From CAKRJP01 sp963634745 (GTDB lineage: Bacteria > Bacillota > Clostridia > Lachnospirales > Lachnospiraceae): a stretch of 64,000 nucleotides of DNA. Location of the stretch: positions 1 through 64,000 of the forward strand of contig CAVHCX010000009.1 in the NCBI GenBank assembly GCA_963634745.1, given 5' to 3'. The notes beneath the pieces were generated by a model. That model saw only the letters and a list, made by a program, of their open reading frames with translations. It had not been told where the DNA came from and searched no databases. Shown piece by piece: positions 28,701 through 36,463 of this stretch. A program made the translations under genes and the position numbers. Positions within the stretch are counted from its first letter, which is position 1. Each line of letters begins with the position of its first letter.

Positions 28701-30194
28701 ACGAGCTTAAATGTGGATGGCAAAAGAGTCAGCGGAAGCTATGAGAATGGATTTGTTAGTTATGAACTTTCCGGGGGGAGCCATACCATTAGCAGCAGCA
28801 CCAGCCTGGGGGCAGACGATACTTCGGAGCTTCGAAAGACGGATGTGGTATATAAAAGCTACACGGCTGCCGGATGGACCGGTGAAGTGACCAACGGTAT
28901 TTCCAGTGGAGTAAATAATTCCATTAAGATCCAGGCCATCAACATGACCCTTCGAAATGCGGATGTTTCCGGTGAGCTTCAATATGCAACTTATATGCAG
29001 TCCTATGAATGGCAGGACTGGGTCAGCGCCGGAAATACTTCGGGGATTACCGACCAGAATAAACGGCTGGAGGCTATCAAGATTCGCCTCACAGATCAAT
29101 TGGCAGACAAGTACGATGTTTATTATCGGACCTATGTAGACGGGGACGGCTGGCTTGACTGGGCAAAAAACGGTGCGGCGGCAGGAAGCTCCGGCCGAGC
29201 CAAGGCAGTGTATAAGATCCAGGTGAAAATCGTTAATAAGGGAGCGGACGCTCCGGGAGATACAGCGAGAAATTATCTCTTTGATGATAAGACTCTGACC
29301 TATCAGACCCACGTGCAAAGCTATGGATGGCAGTCCTGGGTGGGAGCAGGAGAGCTGGCAGGAACCACCGGCCAGGCAAAACGCCTGGAGGGAATCTGTA
29401 TCAAGATCAATGACCAGGAGGTTTCAGGAGGAATTACTTATCAAACCCATGTGCAGACCTACGGCTGGCAGGACTGGGTCAGTGATGGGGCTATGGCAGG
29501 CACCAGTGGGGAAGCCAAGCGCCTCGAAGCCATCCGGATTGCCCTGACAGGTGACCTGGAATATACTTATGATGTCTATTATAGGGTCCATGCCCAAAGC
29601 TTTGGCTGGCTTGGCTGGGCCAAGAATGGAGAGCCGGCAGGAACTGCCGGTTATGCAAAACGATTAGAAGCAATTCAGATCGTATTGGTAGCAAAGGGGG
29701 ATGGGGCTCCGGGAGATACGGACACTCCTTATGTGGAGGCCCAGGTAAGTTATCGCACCCATGTGCAAAGCTACGGTTGGTTGGGATATGTATTAGACGG
29801 AGCGACTTCCGGAACCAGCGGCCAGGCAAAGCGGCTGGAGGGAATACAGATTCAGAATAAAAATACAGAATATTCCGGAAGTATCCAGTACCGGACCCAT
29901 GTCCAGACCTACGGCTGGGAGGATGGATGGAGAAGTGACGGAGAGGTTTCCGGAACCAGTGGCCAGGCAAAACGCCTGGAGGCCATTCAGATCCAGCTGA
30001 CAGGAGAACTTGCAGAACATTATGATGTTTACTACCGGGTGCATATCCAAAGCTATGGCTGGCTTGATTGGGCCAAGAATGGAGAGTCCGCCGGATCGGA
30101 AGGCCTAAGTAAGCGTTTGGAGGCCATCGAAATTGTATATGTAAAGAAAGGAAACAATCCGCCGGGAGACACGACGAACGCTTTCGTGCAATAA
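25788..30194 (+). CDS. Secreted GH78-like alpha-L-rhamnosidase with nine ChW repeats
   Basis: This 1468-residue secreted enzyme has a long basic N-terminus and signal peptide (to about 45), a Glu/Asp/Gly linker (to about 140), GH78-type N-terminal beta domains (about 145-560), an (alpha/alpha)6 catalytic domain (about 570-920), a C-terminal beta domain (to about 1005) and nine ChW repeats (1020-1460) in three triads. The expected acids are E605 (QNRERKAYEGD, general acid) and E874 (TTPEAW, base), about 270 residues apart as in the family. GH78 enzymes release terminal rhamnose from glycans or plant glycosides. The gene lies 1.4 kb upstream of the dTDP-rhamnose genes. Its ribosome site (AAGG) is modest. 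The first ChW triad is degenerate. Confidence 0.88.
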   Translation: MKKSYKHKRQNNYKIIYKRLLAVVLVLGMLFSMPSVAFGENYSGGKEEATVENEVSGEDPGNDTSGTSAENEASESDPKLEDDPANSEGDLGGTASKQEASGTEQKSDLTEDADQGNDGAGKAEEEEQEQEQEELLARAGTGNAPTNLRINLLTSPYGVSKDTLSFSWEDAAGMGDQAAYRIYVYKRNASMSQAVYDSGWQAGSDNSSLMPAGLSESLVNNELYYWRVQIKNGAGNVSNLSAAQAFTTSLASGASGDGNAWTSVEGSWAGSGKVAFLRTEIAKKENLEKAVLSITATSTEASSQYVYNLYVNGEEIGMGPQRQDNATLYYDTYDITGNLNDGNNAIGILAYSESSQGVLCQITYFYSDGSKEVLTNTGANRDWWRGMNGDSVYLGGDNTSIGTGYYTARRDNVNGQAYPDGWNQAGFAASGWSGLSASGSMSGSYLAPGETETMKRHEITPVSVEEVNGTYLVDFGREIIGSIRLDLDCSAANISLEYGEELDDNGNAKYKLATGNIYQETWSLRGGSQSLSGIGMKTFRYVTIRNMPTELNSSNVKGLAIYQEFDENASSFSSSNSTLNDLYNLTKYTSKVNGQVLYVDSQNRERKAYEGDALVTAMNNYSYGHTMASSKYTAEYLINHTTWPAEYSLYNIILVYQNYLETNDVRSLAGVYEGLKGKTLLDYYDSNMGLLRQINNSSQRTIVDWPSSNRDNYDMTNAYYNTVLNAAAVGAYESMAQIAAALGYSGDASYYQGLSDRIRTSLISRMYNSSKGRFCDGLKQSGEALSHCSQQATAWALAFGIYDSQSMADTLASSIESDGELKCSIFGSYFLLQGLYKSNHGSLAKKILCNSESTYGVQSFGYVLYGLAGGTTPEAWNSELKSNLSYNHPWGCAPGVWLMRGLFGINPTSAGYKTFDIKLQPGGISQASMTVPTIKGTISVNYSLSGGNIFVNAEIPGNTRAKIFIPVSANQTSLNVDGKRVSGSYENGFVSYELSGGSHTISSSTSLGADDTSELRKTDVVYKSYTAAGWTGEVTNGISSGVNNSIKIQAINMTLRNADVSGELQYATYMQSYEWQDWVSAGNTSGITDQNKRLEAIKIRLTDQLADKYDVYYRTYVDGDGWLDWAKNGAAAGSSGRAKAVYKIQVKIVNKGADAPGDTARNYLFDDKTLTYQTHVQSYGWQSWVGAGELAGTTGQAKRLEGICIKINDQEVSGGITYQTHVQTYGWQDWVSDGAMAGTSGEAKRLEAIRIALTGDLEYTYDVYYRVHAQSFGWLGWAKNGEPAGTAGYAKRLEAIQIVLVAKGDGAPGDTDTPYVEAQVSYRTHVQSYGWLGYVLDGATSGTSGQAKRLEGIQIQNKNTEYSGSIQYRTHVQTYGWEDGWRSDGEVSGTSGQAKRLEAIQIQLTGELAEHYDVYYRVHIQSYGWLDWAKNGESAGSEGLSKRLEAIEIVYVKKGNNPPGDTTNAFVQ
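28850..30180 (+). repeat. Nine ChW repeats (three triads) in the GH78 protein
   Basis: Units 1-3 are decayed (unit 1 lacks the HxQ motif, unit 3 has DGDGW). Units 4-9 are well kept and share HVQ(S/T)YGW and GQAKRLE(G/A)I. Each triad closes with a K-G-x-x-x-P-G-D-T spacer. Confidence 0.88.
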
Positions 30195-30204
30195 GACAAA
30201 GACA

Positions 30205-31410
30205 ATGAAAAAAGAAGGATATTACTCGTCCGGTGAATTTGCCCGCATGGCCCATGTGACCTTGCGGACAATTCGCTATTATGACAAACATGATATATTA
30301 AAGCCCTCCTTTGTGACGGAGGCGGGAGCCAGATTTTATACCGATGAAGACCTTGCTAGACTGCAGCAGATTTTACTATTAAAATATTTGGGATTTTCTT
30401 TGGAAGATATTAAGGAAATGACGATTGGGGATTCGGATTATCATTTCCTAAAGAACTCCTTGGACCTGCAGAGGAAGCTCGTGCAGGATCGAATTGAGCA
30501 GCTGCAATTGGTGGAGCAGGCCATTAAGGATACCTCTCAGGCCATCGAGGAGAATCATACCTTGGACTGGAGTCAGATGTTAAATCTGATTCATTTAACG
30601 GGAATGGAGAAGAGCCTGAAAAATCAGTATCAAAATGCCTCTAATATTTCTTCTAGGATTCAGCTTCATAATCTATATTCGGTTAATAAAGAGGGCTGGT
30701 TTCCCTGGATTTTGCAACAATTAAATATAGACAAATTAGAGGAAGGCAAAGAATTTCGCATTCTGGAATTAGGATGTGGGGATGGGGCCCTCTGGAAGGA
30801 GGCCCTGGAGGGGCTAGGTGATAAGGTAGACCTGGTCCTGTCGGACATTTCCCGGGGCATGCTAAGGGATGCCAGGAGAAATCTAAGTAAGAAAAAAACA
30901 AGCTGCAAGATTTCCTATGAAAATTTTGATTGCCATAAGATCCCCCATGAGGAGGAGAGTTTTGATCTGGTCATTGCCAACCATGTCTTGTTTTATTGCC
31001 AGGATATTTCTAAGGTATGTAGGGAAGTGCGGCGGGTCTTAAAGCCCGGGGGCCGCTTTGTCTGCAGCACTTATGGAAATAGGCACATGAAGGAAGTAAG
31101 TGACCTGATGACAGAATTTGACTCCCGGATTGTGCTGGCGGCCGACCGGCTTTACGAGAGATTTGGGAAGGAAAATGGGCAGCAGATTTTAGAAAACTAT
31201 TTTCAGGATGTTCATTGGCTGGAATATGAGGATGCCCTCTTTGTAAAAGAACCGGAGCCCCTTATGTCCTATGTCCTGTCCTGCCATGGAAACCAGGGGC
31301 AGTATATAAGCGACCATTATAAGGAATTTCGGGCCTTTGTAAAAAGAAAAGTGGAAGGGGGTTTCCACATTACAAAAGAGGCGGGGATTTTTGTGGGCCG
31401 AAAGAAATAA
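30205..31410 (+). CDS. MerR-type DNA-binding domain fused to a SAM methyltransferase
   Basis: The 401 residues combine a MerR winged helix (about 5-75: YYSSGEFARM, TLRTIRYYD, ARFYTDEDLARLQQI), a helical dimerisation segment (about 80-115) and a class I methyltransferase fold (about 180-300) with SAM motif ILELGCGDG at 185 and post motifs DLVLSDIS and RVLKPGGRF. The usual small MerR sensor domain is therefore replaced by a methyltransferase. It may sense SAM or a methylated ligand, or methylate a compound whose accumulation it reports; neither can be told from sequence. It starts 10 bases after the GH78 gene without a clear ribosome site, suggesting coupling. A dyad with 19-base promoter spacing lies 35 bases after its stop. 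Confidence 0.88.
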   Translation: MKKEGYYSSGEFARMAHVTLRTIRYYDKHDILKPSFVTEAGARFYTDEDLARLQQILLLKYLGFSLEDIKEMTIGDSDYHFLKNSLDLQRKLVQDRIEQLQLVEQAIKDTSQAIEENHTLDWSQMLNLIHLTGMEKSLKNQYQNASNISSRIQLHNLYSVNKEGWFPWILQQLNIDKLEEGKEFRILELGCGDGALWKEALEGLGDKVDLVLSDISRGMLRDARRNLSKKKTSCKISYENFDCHKIPHEEESFDLVIANHVLFYCQDISKVCREVRRVLKPGGRFVCSTYGNRHMKEVSDLMTEFDSRIVLAADRLYERFGKENGQQILENYFQDVHWLEYEDALFVKEPEPLMSYVLSCHGNQGQYISDHYKEFRAFVKRKVEGGFHITKEAGIFVGRKK

Positions 31411-31445
31411 TTTCTTAAAAAGTTACAAAAATGTTAAAAAAGTAC

Positions 31446-31476
31446 TTGAAGGTGACCTAAGGTCACCTTTTATACT
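31446..31476 (+). promoter_or_regulatory. Perfect dyad with MerR-type 19-bp promoter spacing, upstream of rmlA
   Basis: TTGAAG (31446-31451) and TATACT (31471-31476) are separated by 19 bases, the unusual long spacing of MerR-activated promoters. The spacer is filled by a perfect 9-3-9 dyad, AAGGTGACC-TAA-GGTCACCTT (31449-31469). It lies between the MerR-methyltransferase gene and rmlA. The same dyad followed by TTTTAT could also be a short intrinsic terminator for the upstream gene. I favour the operator reading because of the flanking hexamers. Confidence 0.6.
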
Positions 31477-31571
31477 ATAGGAGTGTGGTAGGAAACTAGA
31501 CGATCGCACATTGAAATGAGAGTACTATTTGACACAAATAAACATATTAAATTTATGCAAAGGAGGTCCCT

Positions 31572-32468
31572 ATGAAAGGAATTATTCTTGCCGGAGGATC
31601 CGGAACCCGTTTGTATCCATTGACCATGGTAACGTCAAAGCAGCTCTTGCCTATTTATGACAAGCCCATGATCTATTATCCTATGTCTGTGCTGATGAAT
31701 GCAGGAATCAGAGAGATTCTCATTATTTCAACCCCTCAGGATACACCGAGATTTAAAGAGCTCTTGGGAGACGGCCATCAGTTCGGCGTACACTTGTCCT
31801 ACGCCGTACAGCCAAGCCCGGACGGACTGGCTCAGGCCTTTGTCATCGGAGAAGAGTTTATTGGAGATGACACGGTAGCCATGGTGCTGGGAGACAATAT
31901 TTTTGCAGGCCATGGATTAAATAAGCGCCTCAAGGCTGCTGTATCCAATGCAGAGAGCGGCGCCGGAGCGACGGTATTCGGATATTATGTAGATGATCCA
32001 GAACGTTTCGGTATCGTAGAATTCGATAAAGATGGAAAAGCAATCTCTATCGAAGAGAAGCCGGAACATCCAAAGAGCAATTACTGTGTCACAGGCTTAT
32101 ATTTCTATGACAATGATGTAGTAAAATATGCCAAGGAATTAAAGCCTTCTGCAAGAGGTGAGCTGGAGATTACGGACTTAAACCGTGTCTACCTTGAGAA
32201 GGGCAAATTAAATGTAGAGCTTTTGGGACAGGGATTTACCTGGTTGGATACAGGAACACATGAGAGCCTTGTGGATGCCACCAATTTTGTAAAAACCGTA
32301 GAGACCCATCAGCACCGTAAGATTGCATGCCTGGAAGAAATCGGTTACTTAAATGGCTGGATTTCTAAGGATGATGTTATGGAAGTCTACGAAGTTTTAA
32401 AGAAGAACCAGTATGGCCAGTATTTAAAGGACGTACTGGATGGTAAATATCAGGAGAACTTATATTAG
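31572..32468 (+). CDS. rmlA: Glucose-1-phosphate thymidylyltransferase
   Basis: RmlA (RfbA) makes dTDP-glucose from glucose-1-phosphate and dTTP, the first step to dTDP-L-rhamnose. The 298 residues begin MKGIILAGGSGTRLYPLT, the nucleotidyltransferase loop. VMVLGDNIF-like (AMVLGDNIFAG) and EEKPEHPKSN are characteristic. AAAGGAGGTCCCT gives a strong ribosome site. It leads the compact operon rmlA-rmlB-rmlD-rmlC, with intergenic gaps of only 16-32 bases. Confidence 0.97.
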   Translation: MKGIILAGGSGTRLYPLTMVTSKQLLPIYDKPMIYYPMSVLMNAGIREILIISTPQDTPRFKELLGDGHQFGVHLSYAVQPSPDGLAQAFVIGEEFIGDDTVAMVLGDNIFAGHGLNKRLKAAVSNAESGAGATVFGYYVDDPERFGIVEFDKDGKAISIEEKPEHPKSNYCVTGLYFYDNDVVKYAKELKPSARGELEITDLNRVYLEKGKLNVELLGQGFTWLDTGTHESLVDATNFVKTVETHQHRKIACLEEIGYLNGWISKDDVMEVYEVLKKNQYGQYLKDVLDGKYQENLY

Positions 32469-32500
32469 GACCTATTAGGATTTGAAGAGGAGAATGAAAG

Positions 32501-33520
32501 ATGAATATTATTGTAACCGGCGGAGCTGGATTTATCGGAAGTAACTTTGTATTTCATATGTTAAACAAATATCCGGATTATCGGATCATTTGCCTGGATT
32601 GCCTGACCTATGCAGGAAACTTATCTACCTTAGAGCCCGTGATGGATAATCCGAATTTCCGTTTTGTAAAGGAGAGTATTACAGACAGAGAGGCTGTTTA
32701 CAAGCTTTTTGAAGAAGAAAAACCGGACGTAGTTGTAAACTTTGCGGCAGAAAGTCACGTAGACCGGTCCATTGAAAATCCGGAAGTCTTTCTTGATACC
32801 AATATTAAAGGAACCGCTGTTCTTATGGATGCCTGCCGTAAGTATGGAATTCAAAGATATCACCAGGTATCTACCGATGAAGTTTATGGAGACTTGCCAT
32901 TAGATCGTCCGGACCTTTTCTTTACAGAGGAGACTCCGATCCATACCAGCAGCCCCTATAGTTCATCCAAGGCAGGCGCAGACCTTTTGGTTTTAGCTTA
33001 CCACAGAACCTACGGTCTGCCTGTAACAATCAGTAGATGTTCTAACAACTATGGACCTTATCACTTCCCGGAGAAGCTGATTCCTCTTATGATTGCAAAT
33101 GCATTAAATGACAAGCCGCTCCCGGTATACGGAGAGGGATTAAATGTCCGTGACTGGCTCTATGTAGAAGACCACTGTAAAGCCATCGACCTTATTATCC
33201 ACAAGGGAAAGGTCGGAGAAGTTTACAATGTAGGCGGACACAACGAAAAAACCAATATTGAGATTGTAAAGATTATTTGTAAGGAGCTTGGAAAGCCGGA
33301 AAGCCTCATTACACATGTAGCAGACCGTAAGGGACATGACATGCGTTATGCCATTGATCCAACTAAGATCCATAACGAACTGGGATGGCTTCCGGAAACA
33401 AAATTTGAGGATGGAATTAAGAAGACCATCAAATGGTATCTGGAAAATAAGGAGTGGTGGGAGACCATTATTTCCGGCGAATACCAGAACTATTATGAGA
33501 AAATGTACAGCAATCGTTAA
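32501..33520 (+). CDS. rmlB: dTDP-glucose 4,6-dehydratase
   Basis: RmlB (RfbB) converts dTDP-glucose to dTDP-4-keto-6-deoxyglucose with bound NAD. The 339 residues show the extended SDR fold. TGGAGFIGSNF binds the dinucleotide, STDEVYGDL carries the Thr/Asp/Glu catalytic set, and YSSSKAGAD holds the Tyr-x3-Lys pair. NVRDWLYVEDHCKAI is a family signature. It is the second gene of the rml operon. Confidence 0.97.
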   Translation: MNIIVTGGAGFIGSNFVFHMLNKYPDYRIICLDCLTYAGNLSTLEPVMDNPNFRFVKESITDREAVYKLFEEEKPDVVVNFAAESHVDRSIENPEVFLDTNIKGTAVLMDACRKYGIQRYHQVSTDEVYGDLPLDRPDLFFTEETPIHTSSPYSSSKAGADLLVLAYHRTYGLPVTISRCSNNYGPYHFPEKLIPLMIANALNDKPLPVYGEGLNVRDWLYVEDHCKAIDLIIHKGKVGEVYNVGGHNEKTNIEIVKIICKELGKPESLITHVADRKGHDMRYAIDPTKIHNELGWLPETKFEDGIKKTIKWYLENKEWWETIISGEYQNYYEKMYSNR

Positions 33521-33536
33521 CTAGGGAGGTTTTTAC

Positions 33537-34478
33537 ATGAAGGTATTAGTAACGGGTGTGGCCGGACAGCTGGGACATGATGTTATGAATGAACTGGCGA
33601 AAAGAGGCTATGAAGGGGTTGGAACAGACCTGGCTGAGGTTTACAGCGGAGTGGCTGATAAAACTCCGGTAACTACCATGCCCTACGTTTCAATGGATAT
33701 TACAGACGAGGAAGCAGTGGCAAAAAACATTAAGGATCTTGCTCCGGATGTAGTTGTTCACTGTGCCGCATGGACAGCGGTGGATTTAGCAGAAGATGAG
33801 GACAAGCAGGCCAAGGTTCGTGCTATCAATGTAGGAGGAACCGACAACATTGCAAAAGCCTGCAAGGCTGTAGATGCAAAGATGGTCTATATCAGTACTG
33901 ATTATGTATTTGATGGCCAGGGAGAGAAGCCATGGGATCCGGATTGTAAGGATTATAAGCCCCTGAATGTGTATGGACAGACCAAGTTAGACGGAGAGTT
34001 GGCAGTTTCCAACACTTTGGACAAGTATTTTATCGTACGAATTGCATGGGTATTTGGTAAGAATGGAAATAATTTCATCAAGACCATGTTAAAGGTTGGA
34101 GAAAATCATGACAAGCTTACCGTAGTAAATGATCAGATCGGAACGCCGACCTACACCTTCGACCTGGCTCGTCTTTTGGTTGACATGATCGAGACAGATA
34201 AGTATGGCTATTATCATGCTACCAATGAGGGTGGCTATATCAGCTGGTATGATTTTGCAGTAGAAATCTTCCGCCAGGCAGCAGCCCTGGGTCATGAAGC
34301 CTACGATGCAGAGCACTTGAGTGTAGCTCCGGTGACCACTGCAGAATACGGAGTATCTAAGGCTGCCAGACCTTTTAATAGTCGCCTGGACAAGAGCAAG
34401 CTTACAGCCAACGGCTTTGACCTTCTTCCGACCTGGCAGGATGCTCTGAAGCGCTATTTGGAAGAACTTGAAGTATAA
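33537..34478 (+). CDS. rmlD: dTDP-4-dehydrorhamnose reductase
   Basis: RmlD (RfbD) performs the NAD(P)H-dependent last reduction to dTDP-L-rhamnose. The 313 residues start MKVLVTGVAGQLGHDV. STDYVFDG, YGQTKLDGE (Tyr-x3-Lys) and RIAWVFGKNGNNF are the expected RmlD motifs. In this operon rmlD precedes rmlC, so gene order differs from pathway order. Confidence 0.96.
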   Translation: MKVLVTGVAGQLGHDVMNELAKRGYEGVGTDLAEVYSGVADKTPVTTMPYVSMDITDEEAVAKNIKDLAPDVVVHCAAWTAVDLAEDEDKQAKVRAINVGGTDNIAKACKAVDAKMVYISTDYVFDGQGEKPWDPDCKDYKPLNVYGQTKLDGELAVSNTLDKYFIVRIAWVFGKNGNNFIKTMLKVGENHDKLTVVNDQIGTPTYTFDLARLLVDMIETDKYGYYHATNEGGYISWYDFAVEIFRQAAALGHEAYDAEHLSVAPVTTAEYGVSKAARPFNSRLDKSKLTANGFDLLPTWQDALKRYLEELEV

Positions 34479-34495
34479 GATAAGGGAGAAATAAA

Positions 34496-35104
34496 ATGGG
34501 ACAGATTAAAGTAGAAAAAAATGCAGGTGGCATTCAAGGCCTTTGTGTCATTGAACCTACCGTTCATGGAGATGCCAGAGGCTATTTTATGGAAACCTAC
34601 AATCAGAGAGATATGCAGGCAGAAGGACTGGATATGGTATTTGTTCAGGATAACCAGTCAAGCTCCAGCAAGGGAGTTTTAAGAGGACTTCATTTCCAGA
34701 AAGAATTTCCACAGGGAAAATTAGTACGTGTGGTAAAGGGATCTGTTTTCGATGTGGCAGTTGACCTTCGAAGCGACAGCGAAACCTACGGAAAATGGTT
34801 TGGAGTAGAGCTTACAGAAGAGAATAAGAAACAGTTCTACATTCCGGAAGGATTTGCTCATGGCTTTTTGGTCCTTAGCGACCTGGCAGAATTCTGCTAT
34901 AAATGTACAGATTTCTATCATCCGGGAGATGAAGGCGGATTGGCATGGAATGATCCGGAAATCGGTATTGAGTGGCCTACACTTACAGGAGAATATAAGG
35001 GAAGTGCTTCCGGGGAGGGATATGCCCTTTCAGATGGAACTCCATTGAATCTTAGCGATAAAGACCAGTTGTGGGTAGGACTTAAAGATACCTTTAGTTT
35101 CTAG
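34496..35104 (+). CDS. rmlC: dTDP-4-dehydrorhamnose 3,5-epimerase
   Basis: RmlC (RfbC) epimerises C3 and C5 of the keto sugar. The 202-residue cupin contains DARGYFMETYNQRD, QDNQSSSSKGVLRGLHFQ (catalytic His in RGLHFQ) and YIPEGFAHGFLVLSD. It is slightly longer than many RmlC proteins because of a C-terminal extension after the cupin. It is the last gene of the rml operon and is followed by a terminator shared with the opposing glycosyltransferase gene. Confidence 0.96.
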   Translation: MGQIKVEKNAGGIQGLCVIEPTVHGDARGYFMETYNQRDMQAEGLDMVFVQDNQSSSSKGVLRGLHFQKEFPQGKLVRVVKGSVFDVAVDLRSDSETYGKWFGVELTEENKKQFYIPEGFAHGFLVLSDLAEFCYKCTDFYHPGDEGGLAWNDPEIGIEWPTLTGEYKGSASGEGYALSDGTPLNLSDKDQLWVGLKDTFSF

Positions 35105-35161
35105 ACTTTTTGGGAATTTTAGGATTGCGAATTCTAGAACAAGAGATTTATAAATAAACAT

Positions 35162-35209
35162 AAAAAAGCTCAGCTGCAGATATAGAATCTGATAGCTGAG
35201 CTTTTTTGT
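35162..35209. terminator. Bidirectional terminator between rmlC and the GT2 gene
   Basis: AAAAAAGCTCAGCT and AGCTGAGCTTTTTT pair around an 18-base loop. With A and T runs on both sides it can stop transcription from either direction. Confidence 0.92.
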
Positions 35210-35231
35210 TTTATTCCTAGATCAATAAGTT

Positions 35232-36200
35232 TTATTCTTTAGATAAATAGGTTTTTACATAAATAAAAATATTTTGAATGAGTTCCCACTCAATCTTAAT
35301 ATAATTTGGTAAATGGCGAAGCTTAAAGGGAACCTTCTTTTGCTTGGTCATATTTTTTAGGCCTTCGCTTATCCCGGCATGATATTCTTTTACAAGCCCC
35401 TGCTTTAGGAAGAATACATATTTAATCAGAATGCCAAGCGTGATAGGAAGGGCATTTAGGACCAGCTGCAAAAGAGGCATGTTCTTATAGCAAAGGTAAA
35501 GATTGTTTCTGGAAGAAAGCTTTACCTTGAAGGCGTTATATTTAGAACCGCTGGTGCCGCTTCCTACATGGTAGACCAGGGCGGTAGGGCAGTACATGTT
35601 CTTGTAGCCATAAATCCTGGCCCGGTATCCGACATCAATATCCTCCAGATAAGCAAAATGATTCTCATCAAAATAGCCAATGCGGGCGAAGGCAGACCTG
35701 CGATAGATGGCAGCGCCGGCGCAGGCCGTAAAAATTTCCTCAGGCTCTGTAAAATTGGATACCAAAGAGCCGTTGCCCCTGCAGACGCCCCAGCCCAGGA
35801 CGGTATAGAGGTCGCCTGCACTGTCAATGAGGTCTGGGTGGTACATCTGGATCATCTTGCTGCTGACAGAAAAAATCTTTGGGGACTTTTCAATGGCCTT
35901 TACCATCTCTTCTACATAGTGTGGATCCACAGTGGTGTCGTTGTTAAGAAGGATCACGTAGGGGGTCCTGGATTTTTTGATCCCTACATTGACTGCCTTG
36001 CTAAAACCATAATTTTCTTTTAAGGGAATCACCGGAATCTTAGGATAATTTTCCTTCATGTAGTCCAAACTTCCGTCGCTGGAAGCGTTGTCTACAACCA
36101 AAACCTCAAAATCTTTAAAGGTCTGTTCCTTTAGAGATTCCAGGCAAGGCCCCATAAAATGTTTCCCATTGTAATTGGGAATAACAATCGTAACTTTCAT
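35232..36200 (-). CDS. GT2-family glycosyltransferase, rhamnosyltransferase-like
   Basis: The 322 residues begin MKVTIVIPNYNG and show the GT2 fold. VVDNASSDGS binds the nucleotide sugar, LLNNDTTVDP is the metal-binding region and EDIDVGYRARIYGY carries the likely catalytic acids. A hydrophobic stretch near the C-terminus (LVLNALPITLGILIKYVFF) suggests membrane association. A longer frame reaches 36365, but the ATG at 36198-36200 with GGAGT upstream fits the family start. It converges on the rml operon and probably uses dTDP-rhamnose in a wall polysaccharide. The acceptor is unknown. Confidence 0.88.
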   Translation of the reverse strand: MKVTIVIPNYNGKHFMGPCLESLKEQTFKDFEVLVVDNASSDGSLDYMKENYPKIPVIPLKENYGFSKAVNVGIKKSRTPYVILLNNDTTVDPHYVEEMVKAIEKSPKIFSVSSKMIQMYHPDLIDSAGDLYTVLGWGVCRGNGSLVSNFTEPEEIFTACAGAAIYRRSAFARIGYFDENHFAYLEDIDVGYRARIYGYKNMYCPTALVYHVGSGTSGSKYNAFKVKLSSRNNLYLCYKNMPLLQLVLNALPITLGILIKYVFFLKQGLVKEYHAGISEGLKNMTKQKKVPFKLRHLPNYIKIEWELIQNIFIYVKTYLSKE

Positions 36201-36337
36201 ATTATTTAATACTCCAAATAGAATGATGCTTTTTACACTAGCATTCGTATTATAACAAAAGATAGGGATCTGCGCCATAAAATATAAGAAATGTTGCGTA
36301 AATGTTACTGAAATGTTAAGAAAAACAGGAGAAAATC

Positions 36338-36366
36338 TTGCCTTGTAAAAATCTATGTAGTACAAT
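36338..36366 (+). promoter_or_regulatory. Promoter of the first LCP gene
   Basis: TTGCCT (36338-36343) and TACAAT (36361-36366) are 17 bases apart. The divergent region 36201-36337 also holds a minus-strand TATAAT (36249-36254) that may serve the GT2 gene. Confidence 0.55.
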
Positions 36367-36463
36367 TAAAATGTTTGATTGCCTGAATTTGACGGGATTT
36401 TTAAGAAGAATCCGGTCATATAAGGATAAAAGAGAAGTAGTAAGAAACTGATTGGAGGCACCT

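Noticed and set aside
29491..30291. Minus-strand open frame of 266 codons over the ChW repeats
   Set aside because: Repeats on the plus strand keep the opposite frame open; repetitive composition explains it.
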